DNA of 64,000 nucleotides from Takakia lepidozioides. Its lineage: Eukaryota > Streptophyta > Takakiopsida > Takakiales > Takakiaceae. Position 1 is the stretch's first letter; every line of letters starts with the position of its first letter. The notes beneath the pieces are model-generated. The model was not told the origin of the DNA. It did no database searches and saw nothing but the letters and a program-made list of their open reading frames with translations. A program made the translations under genes and the position numbers. Location of the stretch: contig CM060732.1 of assembly GCA_030704615.1 (NCBI GenBank), forward strand, positions 74,629,053 to 74,693,052, read 5' to 3'. This document shows positions 22,955-34,515 of this stretch, one piece after another.

Positions 22955-25588
22955 CTAAATTTCCACGTGTACCTCACAGCTGGCCTTCCCTGTATCCTGC
23001 TGCTGCTCGGTCAAATTCAAAAGATCATCAGTGACAGGAAGACATAAGGGCTTAGAGTGAGCACCAGTTACCGTCTGAAATTGGGATTCCAAACATTTTG
23101 ATACTGTCACAGCAGACGTATCCATCGTAGATGTCACTGGTCCTGCGCCTGGTAGATTAATCCCCAATCTGGTCACAATGGCTTTCTTGTACTCAATCAT
23201 ACTCTGCATCTGTAATTTTAATTCTGCCATGTCACGTCCTTGTGATTCCACCAGTTTGTCCAAGCCATCCATCCTGCCAACTACTGTAGAATATGTGAGA
23301 CTTCCCTCGTGCCAATCCATGAAAACTTGCCCAAGTATGAATCAAACCAAAAAAACCTAGCATGAACAACCATTGGAAAGAAAACCCAGGCCAAAAGCTG
23401 TGAAAAAAACCCTAGCAACCTATGATGCAACAACCACTCTAGCAAACGTGGAAAACACACTTACCCGCCTGTCACTCCCAGCTGACAACCGTGACACTGA
23501 ACCCTCTTGAATTTCATATAATGTAGGAGGGCACCCTGATAGTGTTTCCTACAAATTAATCCATGCCACAAACAAACCCATGCCACAAGTCAGTAAGCAA
23601 TGTGAGGGCTGACTATATACACATAGCAATTCAATGAGGAACAAAATACAGAGTCGTGATGATACCACTTACCAAGCGTGCTTCCACCATTGCCTTCCCA
23701 CCACGGCCAGTCTTGGTAGGATTCAGAATTGCACCATTTGCCTTCTTCATGTTGCCCGACACTTTGTGGAACACCTCTGTCTGCCAGTAACTTACAAGCT
23801 TGTTCCATACCTCATCAGATACAGTAATGGGTTTCCCCTTACCACCCAACCACGCAGTGTGTGCTTCATAACGCTGGCTCTTCATTATTCTGCCAATTGT
23901 TTGTTTTAGGTGGAAGTCTTTTAACTCGTGTGGCGTATATGAAAATAGCTTAGCTAGGTGATCTCTGATTTCATATACAACTTCATCAGGTTGGTTGTTG
24001 ATGGCAAGGGAACAATCTAGCTTGCGATAAGCCTGTCCTTTAAGGGCAGCGTGCCATACATTCCGGGTCTGACCATACGGGGCTCCTTTGAGGTTCGTCA
24101 AAATCACCGTGGGAGGAAGACCTGCAGCTATTCTCTCTTCCTTGACCTTGGCAGCTTCAATTTTGGCTGAGCTATTAGCCCTCCTTAAAGCATTGGTTCT
24201 ATCATTCTTTGAAACGGCACCCTCCCCTCCTTCAGAGACCTCCGTGCGCTCAGGAGAATTCAAAGCAGGATCCTGCCAAGTAGGGACTGGTGGCCATGGC
24301 TGTTGGCCAGAAGGCCGAGGACCATACTGGCCATACTGTCCATAAGCAGGAGGATATTTTGGTGGCCTGCCACCCCCATAGCTATTAGGGGGTGGCAAAT
24401 ATGGTGGAGGAGAATACTGGCCATACTGCCCATATGGAGGAGCACCATATTGACCCTGACTATACTGAGTGCCAGACTGTGGGTACTGAGGCATACCATA
24501 ATAAGGTGGGGATACTGGTGGCACAGAACCCACAACGTTGGGAGAGTTAGGGCCACCTCCTCCGTTCTTGTGGGCGCCATCTCCATTGCTAGCAGCAGGG
24601 ATCGTGGATCCAGTGCGCTTGTGCTTGCCCTGAAAAGAAATTCCCCCAGTACAATGTGGGTGATTACACATACATATAGGCAGCAAGCAGCAAATCCTTG
24701 AATTCAGGCAAAACAAACTGGAAGCACATATCATTTATAAAGACAAGATTACCCAAAACTCAGTATGATCTTGGGCAGTAAATCTCCCAAATTTGATTGG
24801 CCCCAATGATGTCCTCCCAGTACATTTTTGAGCCCTCTTAGGTATGGGGTGTTCCTGAAATCCATAGCAAGAATTCAAATGGACAAACCTGATGGGTCCA
24901 TGAGAAGTATCCCTCCAAGTTTTACTGATATTCTGGGTGCATAAGTAACCCAAGTATCTCTATAAGTAGCCATTGTAGCTTAGTACCAGGACGTTGGTTT
25001 CATGGGGCAAAGAATTTGAACACACCTGAAGTCTACATTGGCCTGACATCATGCCTTTGGCACTTCAACTTGTCTAGTGGAAATCATTTGTGATTGTGCC
25101 TTGGCTGACCCTTGCATTGTCCAACTTCCATGTCTTGACAGACATACCCTATCTCTTCGTGATTTTACCAAAAACATACATAATTTGAATCATGGTCATT
25201 GTGAAGAACTATAACTCACAGACGGAGAAGGTGTTTGTAGTGTAGATGATGGGCATTTTTGTCCTGTGACATGAACATGGGCATGTTCTCCTCGGCTTGC
25301 CGTGGCATCCGCCGACGACGCACTCGCCTCGCACTGGCGTGGGAGGAGTGGATCGTCCTCATCGTCCTCAGAAGAGCCCTCATGCAGAATCGTAGTCTTC
25401 ATCGTCTTTAGTCTGGCACTTTGCCTTGCAGGACCCACATCCCTAGTTTTTTCCTTTGGAGCGCGTGGCTTGCGAGGGCGATTTGCTCCCGCAAGCCTGC
25501 ACAAACACCTCCATGACCTCCCTTTCAAACAATCACAAACAAATGTAAGCATACATACCCTAATACTCTTAAGCCTACGCTGAACCAC
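22955..25588 (-). CDS. CACTA-3 second gene: Transposase_24-like (Ptta/En/Spm) protein
   Basis: The main exon at about 24,630-23,680 encodes a Gly/Pro/Tyr/Gln-rich N-terminal part (repeats of YGQYGQY and PPY), then a conserved domain: QTIGRIMKSQRYEAHTAWLG, ITVSDEVWNKLVSYWQT, and GRGGKAMVEARL. The next exon at about 23,550-23,465 continues with ETLSGCPPTLYEIQEG. The one at 23,320-22,960 has a coiled-coil-like LDKLVESQGRDMAELKLQM. This matches the plant En/Spm Transposase_24 family (PF03004). An upstream exon at 25,588-25,230 is basic and acidic (SARLKTMKTTILHEGSSEDD). Such proteins usually bind subterminal repeats. Confidence 0.75.
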
Positions 25589-26614
25589 AGCCGTACCCTA
25601 CCAGGACGTAATGCCTGCCCACGAATGACGGCGGACATCTCCCGCCTAATGACACACCCTCCTCAAACCTAATCGTCACTCACTGCATGTTGTTTGCCTC
25701 TCTGTTTGTACAAATCGCAGCTACTCGCCCCCATTTGTGCTATGAAGCTTATGATCGTTGTAGGAAGGTTAGAGGATAAGGCAAATCGCAAGTTTAGTGG
25801 GTGGGTATCCAAAGTCAGGAACTAAACTCACCCATCTATCGACTGCTTGAACGTTGCTTCCACCTCCTTTATGGCAGCAATCCGGCGCTATCGGAACTTC
25901 TCGTACTCAGTGAGAGGGACTGTCACTTCGAAGACCTTCCGCTTCACCATGGACACTCAGAAACGATACTTATAGTATACTATAGATATAGAAATAGCAC
26001 ATTGGCAGCTGGTGCAAAACTAGAGACAATGCACTGTGCGTAGCATGCAAAGAGGGAAGGGGTGACGTTCAAAGCATGTACAGTGCAGTGGCGAACGGAT
26101 GCGTAGGCGTACAATAGATGACCGTCTATGGCGAATGGAAGAAGCTTATGCCACAAGGAATGGGCATACAAAAATGCTATGCAACTGCGATGAGTGTCAT
26201 GGAGGAAAAGTACTGTTGTTGGAAACAGTGAGGAATCATTACATGATACACGGGAGGGATCCTCTTCTCCAACGCTGTTCTCTTCCGGTAAATCGCCACT
26301 TTCCCTTCAGCACTTTAGTTTGAATTTTGAATGCAACGATCATCTTCTCCACATGTCGACATTTCGTTGGGTGATTGTAGTCAAGAAGTCATAAGATACA
26401 GACGTGACTATGACTACGCCACTTCCGTTATCACTTTAATTAATGCACATGTCGTGTTTTCATTGGTCATGTGTAGTCATGTAGTCATATATGACTAAGT
26501 AAGTGACTGCAACTATGACTTCAATGGTTACAAATGTCGTGTTTTGATTGGGTGTATATTCATAAGATACATACGTAAATATGACTGCATCACTGCAACG
26601 TCACCGTGCCTCCT

Positions 26615-29010
26615 ATGTCATTATATGAACAAGTGTCACATCGTTGTTGGTCCACTCACAAGATGACTATTGGGATGCAGGGATGTGAATATTCAGATGA
26701 TGAAGACGAAGGCCCTGCGGCACAGCGGGAGCCCAATGTCATAGAGAACGCAGATGAGAGTGGTGGATTGGAGGTAGAAATGCAGCGTGCATTGCAGGAA
26801 GCGTTTCTATTTGCAGATGCAAACAGAGAGGACCCCATTCATGGTGGAACCGATCACACATTTGCCGATCATGATGATGATCTCGACGATTCCGGAGACA
26901 ATGAATTTGATGAGAATGCTCACCTACACGTTGATCCCGAGCATGATAAACTCTTCCGAGCGTCGCAATGTCCACTTTTCGAAGGGTGCTCCATCAGCCG
27001 GCTGCAAGCAACTTTGACGTTGCTGAACGCATGCACTACCCACAAGTGCACCAATGCATTTGTGGATGAGCTTCTGGGATTGTTGCGTAAGAGTTTTTTG
27101 CCTAAAGAGAATTCATTGCCGAAAACTCACTATGAAGCAAAAACCATGATTGCCAAGATGGGATTGCAGTACATGATGATTCATGCCTGTGAGCGTGGTT
27201 GTGTACTCTTCCGTGGGGAGTATGAGAATGTAGACATTTGCCCAGTGTGCCGCAGTTCCCGTTACATTCCAGGTCGTGGAAGTGTGCCCAAGAAAGTATT
27301 GCGACACTTCTCTGTCATTCCAAGGTTGAAACGTATGTACCGATGTAAATCGATCGCTAACCTCATGACATGGCACAACAGACATAAGAGCCAGGATGGG
27401 TTGGTTCGACATCCAGCTGATAGCAAAGCATGGAGACACATTGACACCACATTTGCGGATTTTGCTGCAGAGCCACGATCTCTGCGATTTGGATTGGCCT
27501 TAGACGGTGTAAATCCCTACGGAGCTCAATCCACAAGTTGGAGCACATGGCCCATTCTCTTGGTCAATTACAATCTGCCTCCGTGGTTAATGACCAAAAA
27601 GTTCTTTGTCATGTTAGCGCTACTGATTCCTGGTAAGGAGTCTGTTACCTCGGACAACGTAGATGTTTACCTGATGCCCCTAGTGGAAGAGCTATTGGAA
27701 CTATGGAGAGGGATTGCAGCTCATGATGTTTCCCGTCCTCGTGGTCAACGCGAATTCACACTAAGGGCAGTGTTGATGTGGTCAATCCATGACTACCCTG
27801 CATATGGTTTGTTCTCACGTCAAGTGACGAAAGGTTATGCTGGTTGTCCAGCTTGTGGACCCGGGGTGACTTCACAGCAGTTACACACATGTGAAAAAAT
27901 TGTTTTCCTAGGCCACCGAAGATTTTTGGCCCGCAATCATCCATATAGAAGGTCAAGAATGTTCAATGGCGCTACTGAGCATGGAACTCCTCCAAAAACG
28001 CAGACTGGAACACAAATCAAGGACCTTGCAACAGCTCGCACTGCATGGGTGGAAAACGGAGGGACGCCAGATAGCAGGACAGACCCAGCAAAAACTCATG
28101 GAGTTAAGCGATTGTCAATTTTATATGTCTAACCTTATTGGGAGGTAATTCCTTCATGGCCTTTAAATTGGCTGTGTATATTTTTGCGTTTTCTGTTTAA
28201 ATTGTGATGAGTAAATGCTCAATTGCTTATGTGTTCATTTTGTAGGGTCTCCTCATCCGCCACACGTTTGACGCAATGCATTGCGAGAAGAACTTGGCTG
28301 AAAATACTATTAAAACTATCTTTGGTGAGAAAGACACATTGAAAGTTCGCCGTGATTTGGAGCTACTTGGGATGCGCCCGGAATTGTGGCTACAATGTGA
28401 TCCTGACAGAGCAGATACGTTAATTATGCCTCCTGCCCCTTATATCCTCACTGAGGCTGAGTTACAAGTCTTTCTGGAGATTGTGCAGAACTTGAAAGTG
28501 CCAACAGGCTACGCATCAGCTTTCAAAAAGCATGTGGTGAAGAAGAAGTTGTCAGGCATGAAATCACATGACTTTCATGTGCTCATGCAGCAAATTATAC
28601 CGCTTGCTATCCGTGGGCTCATGCCAAGTGGTCCTCGAAGGGCCATTTTGCGAGTATGTCGTGTATTTAAGAAGTTGTGTGCAAAAGTGGTGAATCATGT
28701 AGAGTATGAGGAATTGAGAACTGAAGCAGTTCTCACTCTGTGTCTTATAGAGAAGGAGTTCCCACCATCATTTTTTGATGTGATGACACATCTGGTTGTT
28801 CACCTAGTGGATGAGTTGTACTTATGCGGGCCCGTAGCATCTCGTTGGATGTACCCCATGGAGCGGACAATGAAAGATATGAAGGGCTACGTAAGAAACA
28901 TGGCAAGGCCCGAGGGGAGCATGGCAGAAGGATACCAATTTGAAGAAGCATTGGGTTTTTGCACAGAGTATATGGCAGGATTTGATGAAAGTGTACATCC
29001 CCCGGCATGA
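26615..29010 (+). pseudogene. CACTA-3 tnp2-type transposase (Transposase_21), nonsense and frameshift
   Basis: Exon 1 runs from the ATG at 26,615 with an acidic N-terminus (SDDEDEG). It has a zinc-like CERGCVLFRGEYENVDICPVC, then FGLALDGVNPYG, the TnpD/Tnp2 signature SWSTWPILLVNYNLPPWL, and the Cys motif GYAGCPAC. A 101-bp intron (28,145-28,245) joins exon 2, which begins GLLIRHTFDAMHCEKN and continues with a DUF4218-like part (LMQQIIPLAIRGL, FPPSFFDVMTHLVVHLVDE). A TAA at 28,130-28,132 replaces the Leu expected in the LPYWE motif just before the intron. A frameshift near 29,000 cuts off the C-terminus. Confidence 0.9.
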
Positions 29011-29159
29011 ACACAACAAGTATGGTGTCTTTTGATTGTGGAGTCTCATCTGTTTTCCAGCACCAGCCCATTACCAACAATTCAGGCAATGACATGGAGG
29101 AACCTACAAGATATGTGGGTCTTATAAGGGAGATTTTGCAAATTGACTATGGCCAAACA

Positions 29160-29660
29160 TAGCCTATAGTGTTTTTGTGTTCGTGGGTACGGGCGAGTCG
29201 CGTGGGTCGTCAACCTATGTCAATGAAGCAGGATGATGCTGGCTTCACACTTGTCAATTTTAACCGTATGCTTCCACCTTTTGAGCAACCTTTTGTGTTT
29301 CCTGGCCAGGTTGATCAAGTGTTTTTTTCTGATTGTGTGAAGGAGCCGGGGTGGAAAGTCGTCCTGGAGAAGAGCCCCCGAGCACGTAGAGTGGTCTGCG
29401 ATATATCAATTGATAATGATGATGTGGCGGAAGTGGAAGGATTGTTAGCCCCACAAAGACTAGAGGAGACTGTGGTTACTGATGGCCCAATATGCAGCCG
29501 AGCGGTACCGGTTACTCCAGAGCAGGTGGCCTCCTTGTACCTCCGAGCACCCCGTATACGTGGTGATGATGTTCAGCCAACCCTTGGACAAGATGAAGTC
29601 TGTGATGAAGACAGTGATACATGTAGTGACCCAGACATAGATGAGGATGATGAAGATTAG
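29160..29660 (+). pseudogene. CACTA-3 tnp2 C-terminal region (DUF4216-like)
   Basis: An open frame of about 160 codons with FTLVNFNRMLPP, FVFPGQVDQVFF and a strongly acidic tail (DEDSDTCSDPDIDEDDED). It matches the C-terminal DUF4216 region of plant CACTA transposases and is separated from the tnp2 core by the frameshift near 29,000. Confidence 0.65.
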
Positions 29661-30079
29661 ATATGCGCGATTTGTGCACTCCAATTATAGACCATGCATG
29701 ATAGTTTAAGGTGGTAACACTCCCTTCGCATTCCCATTAAGATATCATGCTTGGACATTGGATTTTATGATCAATTATGGAGTGCTTTCCTTTCAGCACC
29801 CTTTATTCATTTGTTGTTGCAATTGGCTTTGGACCAACCCGTGCTGGTACCATTGCCATGGGTTCTGCCTGCAATGTTTTCTTGCCATGGATTCGGCACA
29901 CGCCACAAAAGGCCATCCAGACCATCCTCTGGAAATGCTCCAATGTTGTTTCAAACATCTCCACATTGCAATGGATACAACACTGACATTAGATGAGTGA
30001 AAGTGAGACTAGACCTCCAGCCAGCCGGCTTTCCCACATCAAATTGAAGGGGATCTGTAGATTATAGATAACGGCTGTT

Positions 30080-30970
30080 GCCTTCTCAATGTCTTTTCCA
30101 ATCACCTCTGCAATGAACTGGGGTATAAGATCCTTCAAATCACAAGTTTGAGCATCACGCACAAGCCACTTACGGGGATAGAGTTTCCAATGCGAACTAT
30201 TGGTCTTTTATTGATAGCATTGTTGTAAAATACATGGACCAACATGGTCAATTTCGGGAATGACGTATAGTACGCTTTCATGTACTATGTAAGCATGCAA
30301 CTATGTACCAGTGACGTGGCTTGTTCGCCACTTAACCTATTTGCCCATTCAGCCAGCTCCACATTGTCATGGATTTTGCATGCTGGATTGTGAGGCCATC
30401 CACACCGTCCTCTAGAAATGCTATCATGGGGTTTCAGCTATGTCCACATTTCCCTAGATTATGCCTGCACGAAGCAAGGCCAACTGCATTCAACACCCTC
30501 CACTTTATTATAGTATTGCAGCAACATTCAAAGCACTTCAATTTGTATCCATCGAAAACATCTAGGCTGGAAAAAGACATTGTTGCAACAGAACTTAGGA
30601 AAGTACTTCTCCCCTTCCACTACACACGTGAAATGAAAGAAGCCAACCAACAGCATACCAGCCAAGAAAATATTAAACCAGCCAAGAAAAGAGCCAATAT
30701 ATGCAGTGAAGGTCGACACTAAATGAAACTTATCCAACACTTACATTAGAGGAGGGAAGCTAAGTCTTACCTCCATAAGCTTGCCCACATCAAATTTGGG
30801 AGCTTTCAGAATTTCTCCTTTCCGGTTGAATGAACTTGGCTACAAGATCCTTCAAATCGCAAGTTTGAGCTTCACACACAATGAACTTGCAGGGATTGAG
30901 CTTCCAATGCGAACCATGAGTCTTATATTGATAGCATTGTTGTAAAACACATGGACCAACAATGACAGTA
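30080..30970. repeat. Direct duplication of a roughly 170-bp block inside CACTA-3
   Basis: The block with AAGATCCTTCAAATC(A/G)CAAGTTTGAGC..., then TTCCAATGCGAAC, then TTGATAGCATTGTTGTAAAA and CATGGACCAACA, occurs at about 30,120-30,250 and again at about 30,840-30,965. On the minus strand the right copy reads LNPCKFIVCEAQTCDLKDLV in an open frame. This looks like a duplicated exon of an unknown gene, perhaps captured. The function is not recognised. Confidence 0.55.
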
Positions 30971-32280
30971 TCTGGAATGACATATAGTACAACATGCCGC
31001 TTCCAGTTGACCATCTACCCATGTAGGTTTTTTGTACCTATCCTTCCACAGGGAATCATAGGTAATGTGGAGCTTGAAATCCAGCCCTCTTGGATGAATC
31101 TGGACCCACACTCTATCCCTGCTCCTTCAGCTATCCATGCCTCTGACAGCCTACAATTCTACCAGCAAACACCCCAACCATACTGGTGTGGAGTTCTTCC
31201 CCAAAACACCCCAACCCTACTTATCACAATCTGAAATGCATCTGCTTCTCTCTGTAGTCCAACAGGCATTCGCCTTTTTGTCTCCATTGTCCCACCATTG
31301 GGGTCGGAAAGTGTTCACCCCAAAGCTTCTCCTCACCTCTATTATATGTTTTTGGATACTTCCCTGCTGCCACACTGGCAGTAACTTGCCAAAGTCACTC
31401 CAAACCACCACAGATGTACCCAACGACCTAACTTACATAATTCAATATGCATCTTGCGGCCGAGTCTGATGAGAGGGCAACACAGGCTGAAATAGGTTGA
31501 AGAAGAAGGTGCCCTACCACATTGTCCTTGACCTGTCCTGACCCATGGAGGATTTGACCGATGACCTCTTGTGTGTGCTGCTTGTGTCTGTAGTCAGGTA
31601 ATGTCGGATTGGTCTGTCAGATCGAACCACTACGGCGTAGATGAGTAGTCAGAGATTGAAACAAGCTTCCTAAGACCAAGCTGACTCTCCCAAGAACGGC
31701 GAGCTCGCTTGTCCTCGTCTCGTCTCGTCCTCCTCTTCTCCTTCGTGCATCATTTGCTCAACGCCTCCATCCCACGCCCCTGCATATCATGCTATCATCG
31801 CGTTCCATCCCTCAGCTATGTGGTGTGGCGCAGGAGACAAAAAGACGCCAAGTCCGAGCCCTCCTTTCTGTTCACGATTACACTAATGGGCAACCTTATT
31901 AGCAAAAATTTTAACTTTTTAAAACCTAATGGGCAACCTTATTTGCATTATATGTGCCTTCAAAATGACACGTGTAGTGATGTAGTCGTATAAATAGAGC
32001 TCTGAAACCATCTTCAGTCATGGAGTCATAAGATTCCATGAAACGTCGTCCACGTGTAGTCAAACATATCACACTAGTCATATAAACCATCCCTGTCATC
32101 ATGGTCAACAATGTTTGACCAATGCTCCCTAACTTTCCGGAGTCATGTAGTGATATCCATTACTACAAAGTCATAAAACTAAAACTGTAATGCATTTCAG
32201 CGCTCTGTAATCATGTACCTAGTGCAGTTTTTATGACTCCGCCAAAGCCGTAGTCCTAAAAATGCTCATCTCTTATAGTG

Positions 32281-33290
32281 AAAGTGTCTCGATGGATTTC
32301 ATGACTGCTATGCCGCTGTCAAAAGAATTCGATGCAATCATGGTGGTGGTGGATAGATTCAGTAAAATGGGTCATTTCATCCCCACCACAGAGATGACAA
32401 CGGCGCACGGGGCGACTTTACTTCGCCCACGTCTTCAAGCATCATGGACTCCCGAAGGATATTGTCTCGGACCGCGATCCAAAGTTTACAAGTAAATTTT
32501 GGAGGGCACTTTGGAAGAAAATGGGGACGAGGCTCAAGATGAGCACCGCCTTCCGACCTATGACGGACGACCAAACGGAAAGGGTGAATTCTGTGGTGAA
32601 GCAGATCTTGCGGAATTATGTGTCGGCAGACCAATCAGACTGGGTGGAGCACTTGGATGAGGCAGAGTTCTCTTATAATAACACAAAACACTCCGCAACG
32701 GGAGTTTCCCCTTTCATATTGGTCTATGGAAAAGCACCTCTAGTGCCGACAAGTTGGGCCGCCCAAGACGTCGAGGAACCGGCAGCAGCAGCGGCGGTGC
32801 TGGAAGAACGCGAGCGTTTGTTGAAGCTCGCAAAGTACAACATTGCCAAAGCTAGGAAACGGTATGAACGGCAGACGAAGTGAGTCCGAAGTTCGTACCT
32901 CCGTATGCGGGACCCTTTCGCATCCGGAAGGTTATGAATGATGATGTGTATGAATTGGAGCTGCCGGCAAATAGCAAGGTGCATCCGGTATTCCACGTCT
33001 CCTTCTTGAAGCCTTACTTCAAAGATGAAGCGCATCCGAATCGGCATCAAGTGTTGCGTCCGCCACCTGTGCTGTTGGATCATGAAAATGAACCTGAGTA
33101 CGAGGTGGAGGCAGTGCTTAAATCGAGGAGGTTCAAGAATCAAGAAACAGAGTATCTCGTGAAATGGAAGGGCTATCATCAACTTGGGTGCGTGGATGCA
33201 ACTTGGGTGCGTGCCTTAGAAATGGGAAATGCATCTGAGGCGGTTGCAGCTTTCGAAAAGCGACCTCAAAAGCGGAAGAAGCGTTGATGG
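32281..33290 (+). pseudogene. gypsy integrase core and C-terminal chromodomain
   Basis: It resumes exactly after CACTA-3 with [20 protein letters not shown] (first catalytic Asp), a frameshift near 32,420, [12 protein letters not shown] (second Asp), and TERVNSVVKQILRNY (catalytic Glu). A TGA at 32,881 is followed by the GPY/F-like AGPFRI segment and a C-terminal chromodomain: YEVEAVLKSRRF, YLVKWKGY, TWV, then EAVAAFEKR. A chromodomain at this place marks the chromovirus branch, which often targets heterochromatin. Confidence 0.88.
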
Positions 33291-34200
33291 GGACATCAAC
33301 CTTGGATCGTGGGGGAGGAAATGCATGGTTAGCCTGGTTTAGCTAGCTCAGGAATCCGATTACAAAAACTTGTGTTGCACAAATTTTGTTTATAAATGAA
33401 ATGGTTTCCAAATGTTGTGCGTCCTATTTTGTTTGGAATGGTGATGCATGGTATGGTTGGCTAGTGTGTAGAATGCATGCTAGCTTACAAAAGTGGGAGA
33501 GGTAAATTGGATTAATCGTGTGTTTGCGCAGTGCCGAAATCGGGTGACTCCCATCCAAGGGGTAAGGAAACTTGCGCTTTTTTTTTGGAGTTCACGTGCT
33601 AGTGTGCACCTGGCGCGTGCGCGTATATAACTGTGCTACCGAGGGGGTTGCCTTGTAGTGCGGGCTAACGCAGAAGCTACGTGCTTCCGTTCACGTACTA
33701 TAATCGTGTAGCCTTGGGACAAAGTCGTAGTGCGGCTTCGGCGTGTTCCCGTACCTCAGGCCAACATTCCAAGGCGGACCCAATTGTAGTGATTGGGGCG
33801 CACGGTTGGTTCAAGGTTATCTTCCTAGTCAAAAAGGGTTCAAGGTGAACTCTTACTCAAGGTCATGCCAAAAGCAGCATTATGAGCGGTCGCAAGCAAT
33901 GTTGTTGCAGTAAGGCGATTCGATCCTCGGGGAGGATCGTTCCTTAACTATCTGGATTTGAATAGCAGACTAGTTTCATACAATTGGTTATAACAAGGGG
34001 CAACCATCAACAACATTCCTACTGGTTTACAGCTAAGCCTGGGCATCTGACAAGAACATAATACAACACAATCAAATTGCCACCATGATATCACTAGGCT
34101 ACACATGTTCATCATATTGTGGCTGGGGCTTTTGCCAAAATGGCTACAACAACCTAGCTGGGAAGGCCCCCATAATTGACAATAGAAATTGATTACCAGG
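33291..34200. other. gypsy 3' non-coding region, LTR not matched
   Basis: A purine-rich tract GTGGGGGAGGAAA at about 33,310 followed by TG could be the polypurine tract and LTR start. But what follows does not resemble the 5' LTR at 14,788 by eye. A TATA-like GTATATAAC occurs near 33,623. No coding domain was seen. Confidence 0.35.
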
Positions 34201-34515
34201 CTAAGCTATAGTGCTAGCAAAATAGATTGTACAAAGATGCCTGGAGGGCTGCAGCCATGTGTCATAAAAATGGCTGTTAGCCACGCCCAAACAAAGAAAA
34301 CTGATGTGGACTCTAGTGAATAAATGATAAACAAGCAGGTAAAAGACAACACATAAGTTTACAAACCTGCAGATTGTCTGACTTCTGGAACCGTTGGCCA
34401 TATATGTACTGCCATCAGGCATACGAACCAGAAGTATCACTGCTTTTGTCGCGCACCTCACTTCGGTAAGTTCCCCTTCAAGTCATAGTTACTCGCTTTG
34501 ATGCACGTGCCTAAT
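34201..34515 (-). repeat. Inverted LTR end plus PPR remnant
   Basis: 34,515-34,447 read on the minus strand matches the last 65 bp or so of the gypsy LTR (CATCAAAGCGAGTAACTATG through GCGCGACA). AAAGC follows directly, equal to the 5' target duplication. The next 80 bp or so resemble the third quarter of a PPR unit. So the right-hand junction of the gypsy insertion is present but inverted. Confidence 0.65.

Larger units (their letters stand above)
20223..32280. mobile_element. CACTA-3: complete 12,058-bp En/Spm-type transposon, TSD AAA
   Basis: The left end is CACTACAACAGATGAGCGTT and the right end, read inward, is CACTATAAGAGATGAGCATT. The 3-bp duplication AAA flanks it (20,220-20,222 and 32,281-32,283). 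It lies inside the gypsy integrase, and the integrase frame is continuous across one AAA. It has two divergent gene groups, as in En/Spm-type elements: a minus-strand second gene (about 21.4-25.6 kb) with an added NIF-phosphatase domain, and a plus-strand tnp2-type transposase (26.6-29.7 kb). Subterminal repeats of the TATGACTACATG kind occur in both arms. The tnp2 gene has at least one stop and one frameshift, so this copy is probably not autonomous. Confidence 0.92.
14788..34515 (+). mobile_element. Chromodomain Ty3/gypsy retrotransposon, interrupted by two insertions and rearranged at its 3' end
   Basis: The order 5' LTR, primer site, gag, protease, RT, RNase H, integrase, chromodomain identifies a chromovirus-type Ty3/gypsy element of plants. 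The target duplication AAAGC sits before the 5' LTR (14,783-14,787). AAAGC also follows the LTR end on the minus strand at 34,442-34,446, where a short LTR piece is inverted. The internal region carries a 1.26-kb insert in gag and the 12-kb CACTA-3 in integrase. Stop codons at many expected Gln/Gly/Lys positions and several frameshifts show that the element is dead. An intact 3' LTR was not recognised. Confidence 0.8.

Noticed and set aside
24303-24701. Plus-strand ORF of about 130 codons
   Set aside because: Mirror of the Gly/Pro/Tyr-rich part of the Transposase_24-like gene on the minus strand.
31709-31993. Short ORF near the CACTA-3 right end as a gene
   Set aside because: No domain, and it overlaps the subterminal repeat region.
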